Positions 15,301 to 17,982 of a stretch of 17,982 nt of DNA are shown here, piece after piece. A program made the translations under genes and the position numbers. Within the stretch, counting starts at the first letter, position 1; the number at the start of each line of letters is the position of its first letter. This stretch comes from Gammaproteobacteria bacterium. GTDB taxonomy: Bacteria; Pseudomonadota; Gammaproteobacteria; Steroidobacterales; Woeseiaceae. The DNA is taken from contig JAOUNK010000023.1 of the NCBI GenBank assembly GCA_029881015.1, forward strand, positions 1 through 17,982. The letters are read 5' to 3'. The notes beneath the pieces are model-generated. The model searched no databases, was not told where the DNA came from, and saw only the letters and a program-made list of their open reading frames with translations.

Positions 15301-15956
15301 GCGCCCTCATCGTCGATTGCATCCTGGCCATTGGCACCCGTCGCAACGAACAGCGATGCCACAAACATGCCAATTCTTCTTCCAAATGGAGTCTTTTCGC
15401 TAACCATTTTCCCTTCCTTCTTATCTTGATCTTCAGGCTCGTCGAGAGCTATCTGGATCACGCGTTTATCGGAAAGGCCGCTGGAAAGTCCGGAGCCCTT
15501 GAGCAGTTCGCTCAGGGCTCCCGTCAGCGTAAAACGCCCGACAACTTCGTTAGCCTGTCGGGATACGGCAAGGTCATAGGGGAAAAGCATTACCGCACCG
15601 GTCTGCTCTGCCAGACTATTCAGCGCTTCAGCAGCATTCAATGACGGGATACTAATGTCGTAAAGCTGCTCTTCGCTATGGCTGTTCGCAGCACTCGCGA
15701 CGCTGCACATGGCCAGGAAGATCCAGGTGACGCAGGCAACGATCGCCTGGACCACCTTTCGTTGCGTTTCTCCAACAACCTGCCTGCAATGCGCGGACGA
15801 CGACCGCCCACAAATCTCGGCCTGGTCAGCTACATAACCAGCGAAAAAAGGAAACCCGTAAAAGAGCGGCAATTTATTTCGCACGGAGCCCAATTTGTTG
15901 CCTGAAACCAACAATATCTCCCCCCTTGCTACGGAAACATCAATGAACCGCGGCAT
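12375..15956 (-). CDS. TonB-dependent receptor with N-terminal STN signalling domain
   Basis: The 1193-residue frame holds an export signal at about 67-90 (hydrophobic AIVACVTWIFLAMCSVASA), an STN domain (about 98-170: LYDISIPSLNAAEALNSLAE), a linker, a second signal-like segment (194-210), a TonB-box-like LEEIVVTGSR (about 224-232), the plug (TLVLIDGRR, VEVITGGSSAAYGSDAIAGV), and a long beta-barrel to the C-terminus. STN receptors import a ligand through the outer membrane and signal its presence to FecR; the upstream FecI/FecR genes fit this. The ligand is not evident. The start is uncertain: ATG 15956 lacks a Shine-Dalgarno, while TTG 15911 follows a good one. A further start at 15407 (Met184), after a strong Shine-Dalgarno, would give a receptor without STN. 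The protein ends in FD rather than a terminal aromatic residue. Confidence 0.92.
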   Translation of the reverse strand: MPRFIDVSVARGEILLVSGNKLGSVRNKLPLFYGFPFFAGYVADQAEICGRSSSAHCRQVVGETQRKVVQAIVACVTWIFLAMCSVASAANSHSEEQLYDISIPSLNAAEALNSLAEQTGAVMLFPYDLAVSRQANEVVGRFTLTGALSELLKGSGLSSGLSDKRVIQIALDEPEDQDKKEGKMVSEKTPFGRRIGMFVASLFVATGANGQDAIDDEGAEATLEEIVVTGSRLRRDSFNVSTPLTVMTAEAIQDTGLNSLAEVMIDEMPAVFEGASNLNGQSYVNATGLTTMSLRNQGTDRTLVLIDGRRTVANQYSSTAVSLNTIPTPLIQRVEVITGGSSAAYGSDAIAGVVNIITQQDKVGLALETRYGATSNGGGEEVSTDVQFGTRFADGRGYLFVAATYDDQQGIGPLERDRALIEASYQYDDDLMCNSMLVESGDYVCMRDIVGGPSAWRNRSDGTAGGVFEEGRGNGGYWYDENNNFRDDWQEERDGVYSQQWVQLKVPEDRWTAALKTVYDFNDDVRATFQVMYAENNSFNDKSPEDEYDGGEVLLVDRVTGIPTPITPGRISPDNPFVPQAIRDDVSSNGVDWERRMYEVGNIQTDNKRETLRSWAALQGVFADDWQWDVSVGYGKSTQSQLRYNEIDVIKERQALDAEYAADGVTIQCADPAARAEGCVPLNVFGVGSITPEMADWLRVNPTIDSDVTQQNFLAYVSGDLFEMKHGSVPAVFGIEYRKDEVDLRTDEGSQFGGITFNLIPSFSGKIDVWEAFGEIAIPLTERFSTEFSGRVADYSPPGISTVYSATMGLMWEPVDGYKLRANYARAQRAPTIAELYSPPRGDYDSFNDICAGTTLDPALTPGRLYDNCRMEPGIITALQDLADAGEEPIFPDENSGYGPAAGNPDVFEESADTWTVGISINPGWAEGLRLAVDYWDISIEDKITEIGNGEILAQCYDSSQPWGSTNPFCNEISRNAADGQIYQIMNRQYNLDSGKARGLDLAMDYAFELGPKGDFVLELDYTHMFEDSDTYEGLDGLVEVDFTGQLDYGNFDDRATASLTWRYEDWRVRWTTKFKSSTVDHNDRVVEWNERRAENDALCAASDPACIANPESPMYLWFPSFTRHDIAVSYSTETDGLGLLRFYGGVKNIFDEMGPFIPTSGDTYASGPGNFDSTYDGGIGQFWFVGAEVAFD
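15405..15419 (-). promoter_or_regulatory. Internal ribosome binding site and ATG within the receptor gene
   Basis: On the minus strand AAGGA (15419-15415) and GGAAGGG (15417-15411) precede ATG 15407-15405, in frame with the receptor (Met184). AAGGA is 7 bases from the ATG. The protein from this start opens with MVSEKTPFGRRIGMFVASLF, a normal-looking signal peptide. Either a second product is made, or this is a relic of an STN/receptor gene fusion. Confidence 0.5.
15918..15927 (-). promoter_or_regulatory. Shine-Dalgarno before alternative TTG starts of the receptor gene
   Basis: On the minus strand the purine run AAGGGGGGAG ends 3 bases before TTG 15914 and 6 bases before TTG 15911, both in frame with the receptor. 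The upstream ATG 15956 has no such sequence before it, so the real start may be one of the TTG codons. Confidence 0.4.
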
Positions 15957-15986
15957 CGTTACAATCAGGGAAACTGCGGACTGGCG

Positions 15987-17117
15987 CTACTCGTCGATAG
16001 CCGACACCAGCACGCGATCATCGCTGAGACGCGTCACACGAAGCTGAAAGTTAGCTTCGAGCGCGTCGAACATGGCGTCGGTTTCGCCAATCGGGAACTG
16101 ACCTCCGATTCTGGTCGCTTTGACCTCAGGATCGGAAAACTCGATAGAGACGTTCGTATAGCGACTGATTTCATTCACCACGACTTCCAATGCATCGCCA
16201 TTGAAAGTCAGCATCCCCTCTCGCCATGACAATCGCCGCGCCATGTCGTGTGGCTCGACGGCTTCTATGGTATTGATTGTGCCCGCAGCATTGGCGTCAT
16301 TGCTGATCCTGATCGTGGCGTTCTCACCCGCCTTTATCATGCCCAATGGCCCAATGACCGGACTGGCAGCCACTGAGATCTTGCCAACTTGGCCGGCACC
16401 TGCTGGATTTTCCAGCTGTGGCGCTTCGCCGTTACTGGTTCGAGCCACGGTGGCCAATGCTACCTGGCCCTCAGTAACCGTAACGTCGATTGCTGAATCT
16501 CTAAGGTACACGCTGAATGCCGTACCCACCGCCTGGACCATTTTGTCGCCAACGTAGACCCGGAACGGACGGTCTATATCCTCTGCGACCGTGAAATGCG
16601 CTTCACCCTGACGAAAGTGGATATTGCGGTAGTCGTCGCCAAACTCGACCCGGATTTGGGTGTTTGTATTTAGCAGGACATGCGAGCCATCCACGAGTGC
16701 TACCAACTGCTGCTGACCAACCGTCGTTGCATACAGACCGTTGCTATCGACGATCGGGTCAGGCAGACCCTTGTACACCAGCGCTATTCCAAACCCGACG
16801 ATTAGGGTTGCAGCTATCAAGCCTGCACGCAGGAATTGTCGCGCGGGCCGGTTGACCCACCCGCCCCCTTTGACACGAGCCTGGGATTGGGGGTGCCCAA
16901 GGGGTACCGCCAGTTCCGTGAGTATGTTCAGCTTGCCCCAGAAAGCTGCGAGACGGCGTAGCTGAGCCCGATTCTCAGTGCTGCGCTCAAGCCACACGTG
17001 CAGTGCTTCAAGCTCCTCGGCAGAAGGTACGCTGTCTCCATCCAGTTTGATCAGCCACGCAGCAGCCGCCTCTTCTGCGGCCGCCTGATTGGGGAAGTTG
17101 ACTACATTTTCTTTCAT
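15987..17117 (-). CDS. FecR-like anti-sigma/sensor regulator
   Basis: The 376-residue protein has the plan of FecR. A cytoplasmic N-terminal domain (about 10-60, AAAWLIKLDGDSVPSAEELE, DUF4880 type) would bind the sigma factor. One membrane helix follows (about 98-115, AGLIAATLIVGFGIALVY). The periplasmic FecR domain comes next (YATTVGQQQLVALVDGSHVL, then FRQGEAHFTVAED and VQAVGTAFSVYL), and a C-terminal STN-like segment (about 295-376) would contact the receptor's STN domain. The ATG at 17117 overlaps the sigma-factor stop as ATGA. The receptor gene begins 30 bases downstream, so sigma, regulator and receptor are one unit. The sequence shows the family clearly; whether it inhibits or activates its sigma cannot be read from it. 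Confidence 0.92.
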   Translation of the reverse strand: MKENVVNFPNQAAAEEAAAAWLIKLDGDSVPSAEELEALHVWLERSTENRAQLRRLAAFWGKLNILTELAVPLGHPQSQARVKGGGWVNRPARQFLRAGLIAATLIVGFGIALVYKGLPDPIVDSNGLYATTVGQQQLVALVDGSHVLLNTNTQIRVEFGDDYRNIHFRQGEAHFTVAEDIDRPFRVYVGDKMVQAVGTAFSVYLRDSAIDVTVTEGQVALATVARTSNGEAPQLENPAGAGQVGKISVAASPVIGPLGMIKAGENATIRISNDANAAGTINTIEAVEPHDMARRLSWREGMLTFNGDALEVVVNEISRYTNVSIEFSDPEVKATRIGGQFPIGETDAMFDALEANFQLRVTRLSDDRVLVSAIDE

Positions 17118-17716
17118 CCAGAACTCTCGTCACGGATACAGCCGGCCCTGGCTGCCGCGTCCTCCGCAGACATGTGGCCTTCGCGCTCTCGCACAAACTT
17201 ACTGCACTCCAATACGCCTCTGCGCAAGTACTTTTCGACCGAACTCACCGACATTGACATGCGCTCCGCGATCTTCCTGTGGGACAGACCGTGGACCTTG
17301 CGCAGTAGAAAGACCTGTCGGCATTTCTCCGGCAATGAGGCGACCGCCTCACAGTAGAGGCCAAAAGACTCCAAAGCCTCCGCTTCGCTGTCAGCCGCCG
17401 CCCCACACTCTATAACTGTTGAATCACGAGTATCCTCAATATATTCCGTGATTTGTCGCGATTTCCTGGTTAGCTGGGTGAGCGCCAGGTTTCTCGCTAT
17501 TCGAAACAGAAAAGCCTTGGGCTGCTCGATTTCCTTCTTCTGTTCGGCCACATAGGCTCGAAGGTAGGCTTCCTGCGCCACGTCTTCGATATCCTGACGA
17601 TCCGAGAAAAACCTCGCAAGGAACCTCTTCAGGAAATCGTAATTGGCCACAAACGCCGCCGACACCGCGGTCGAAGCACCTGGCTTCACGTTCCTCGAGT
17701 TTGCTTGCTTTTTCAT
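17114..17716 (-). CDS. FecI-like ECF sigma factor
   Basis: From ATG 17716 the product has 200 residues, normal for an ECF sigma factor. Region 2 lies at about 22-88 (DRQDIEDVAQEAYLRAYV, then KAFLFRIARNLAL) and region 4 at about 124-172 (LPEKCRQVFLLRKVHGLSHR, MSVSSVEKYLRRG), the helix-turn-helix that reads the -35 box. It would direct polymerase to the receptor operon once the FecR/receptor pair signals. The frame stays open upstream to 17911, but that extension lacks homology and would overlap the divergent gene, so the later ATG is preferred; its Shine-Dalgarno (GGA in GACGGATGTC) is weak. A cysteine- and acid-rich tail follows region 4. The fecR gene overlaps its stop by 4 bases. Confidence 0.92.
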   Translation of the reverse strand: MKKQANSRNVKPGASTAVSAAFVANYDFLKRFLARFFSDRQDIEDVAQEAYLRAYVAEQKKEIEQPKAFLFRIARNLALTQLTRKSRQITEYIEDTRDSTVIECGAAADSEAEALESFGLYCEAVASLPEKCRQVFLLRKVHGLSHRKIAERMSMSVSSVEKYLRRGVLECSKFVREREGHMSAEDAAARAGCIRDESSG

Positions 17717-17885
17717 GACATCCGTCTTCGGATCCGGATTGTTAGCCGGCAGCCCTCCCAAAGTATAGCCCCTGGGTCGAAGAATGTACCTAAGCCGAGT
17801 GTGGATGTTGCGTATGTATTGGAGAGACGCCGGGCGTAAGCTGAGTATGTCAGGGTGCGTTCGTTGCACGTCAGGGAGCAGGACC
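17717..17885 (+). promoter_or_regulatory. Divergent intergenic region with probable promoters and a repeat pair
   Basis: This 169-base gap separates the sigma-factor gene from the divergent plus-strand gene and must carry both promoters. On the minus strand TATACT (17767-17762) is a -10-like box 45 bases before the sigma start, with no good -35. On the plus strand TTGTTA (17739) and TATAGC (17764) are weak boxes with a 19-base spacer. GTCAGGG occurs at 17849-17855 and again at 17870-17876, 21 bases apart, around GTGC-N7-GCAC. The exact promoters are not certain. Confidence 0.35.
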
Positions 17886-17982
17886 ATGACCCGGGAAGTC
17901 TCTATCCCCAACGGGGCGGAATTTTTCGAAATCCGCTTCGAATCGATCGGTGGGCTCGGCGCCCACGTTACCGGAAAAATCG
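17886..17982 (+). CDS. Start of a probable 2-oxoacid:acceptor oxidoreductase gamma subunit (partial)
   Basis: ATG 17886 follows GGGAG (17874-17878) by 7 bases and opens a frame that runs off the window after 32 codons. The visible residues include FEIRFESIGGLGAHVTGKI, which resembles the N-terminal glycine-rich motif of gamma subunits of pyruvate or 2-oxoacid:ferredoxin oxidoreductases. Such enzymes decarboxylate 2-oxoacids to acyl-CoA with ferredoxin as acceptor. If right, it could process pyruvate or another oxoacid formed by the neighbouring amino-acid lyases, but no operon link is visible. With only 32 residues the assignment is tentative. Confidence 0.5.
   Translation, partial: MTREVSIPNGAEFFEIRFESIGGLGAHVTGKI

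Noticed and set aside
17717..17911. N-terminal extension of the sigma factor to 17911
   Set aside because: It would overlap the divergent plus-strand gene at 17886 and lacks similarity to sigma factors; ATG 17716 gives the normal family length.
1..17982. tRNA, rRNA, CRISPR array, transposase or integration site
   Set aside because: No spaced direct-repeat array, terminal inverted repeats, transposase motifs or RNA-gene signatures were seen; nearly all of the window is accounted for by protein genes.

Overview
The window looks like part of a bacterial chromosome, most likely from an aerobic or marine-type gammaproteobacterium. The lineage is an inference from the protein families: a FecI/FecR/TonB-receptor system, an LAGC lipoprotein and high GC. 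No RNA gene, IS element or CRISPR array is visible. Coding density is very high, and the only non-coding gap above 100 bases is the divergent region at about 17717-17885.

Positions 1-8970, plus strand: a tightly packed catabolic operon. It holds the tail of an FAD-binding molybdenum hydroxylase subunit, a fused [2Fe-2S]/molybdopterin hydroxylase resembling XdhD, a 490-residue cysteine-synthase-like PLP enzyme, a YgeY-family M20 hydrolase, a YgeW-family carbamoyltransferase, a carbamate kinase, and a threonine-synthase-like PLP enzyme with a zinc ribbon. Several junctions are 4-base stop/start overlaps. YgeW, YgeY, carbamate kinase and XdhD belong to the gene set tied to anaerobic or ureide-type purine degradation. 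The likely logic is purine hydroxylation, ring opening by genes probably upstream of the window, hydrolysis and carbamoyl transfer of a ureido acid, ATP recovery from carbamoyl phosphate, and PLP-dependent elimination of the remaining amino acid. The classical diaminopropionate ammonia-lyase YgeX is not present; two other fold-type-II PLP enzymes flank the YgeY-YgeW-kinase core instead.

Positions 8967-17716, minus strand, read right to left: a cell-surface signalling cassette. It holds an ECF sigma factor (FecI-like), a FecR-like anti-sigma regulator, a TonB-dependent receptor with an N-terminal STN signalling domain, an exported PPP-type phosphatase fused to a region that resembles a degenerate kinase, and a lipoprotein amidase. 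It is convergent with the purine operon, and the two last stop codons share one CTAG. Hand counts on a few 60-base lines give about 65-70% GC in the purine operon and about 50-58% in the receptor, regulator and phosphatase genes, so the two blocks may differ in origin.

Positions 17886-17982, plus strand: the first 32 codons of a divergent gene, probably the gamma subunit of a 2-oxoacid:acceptor oxidoreductase.

The most interesting points are the phosphatase/pseudokinase-like fusion, a second start site with a strong Shine-Dalgarno and a second signal-like segment inside the STN receptor gene, a perfect 10-bp hairpin over the start of the phosphatase gene, and the two non-YgeX PLP enzymes in the purine operon.
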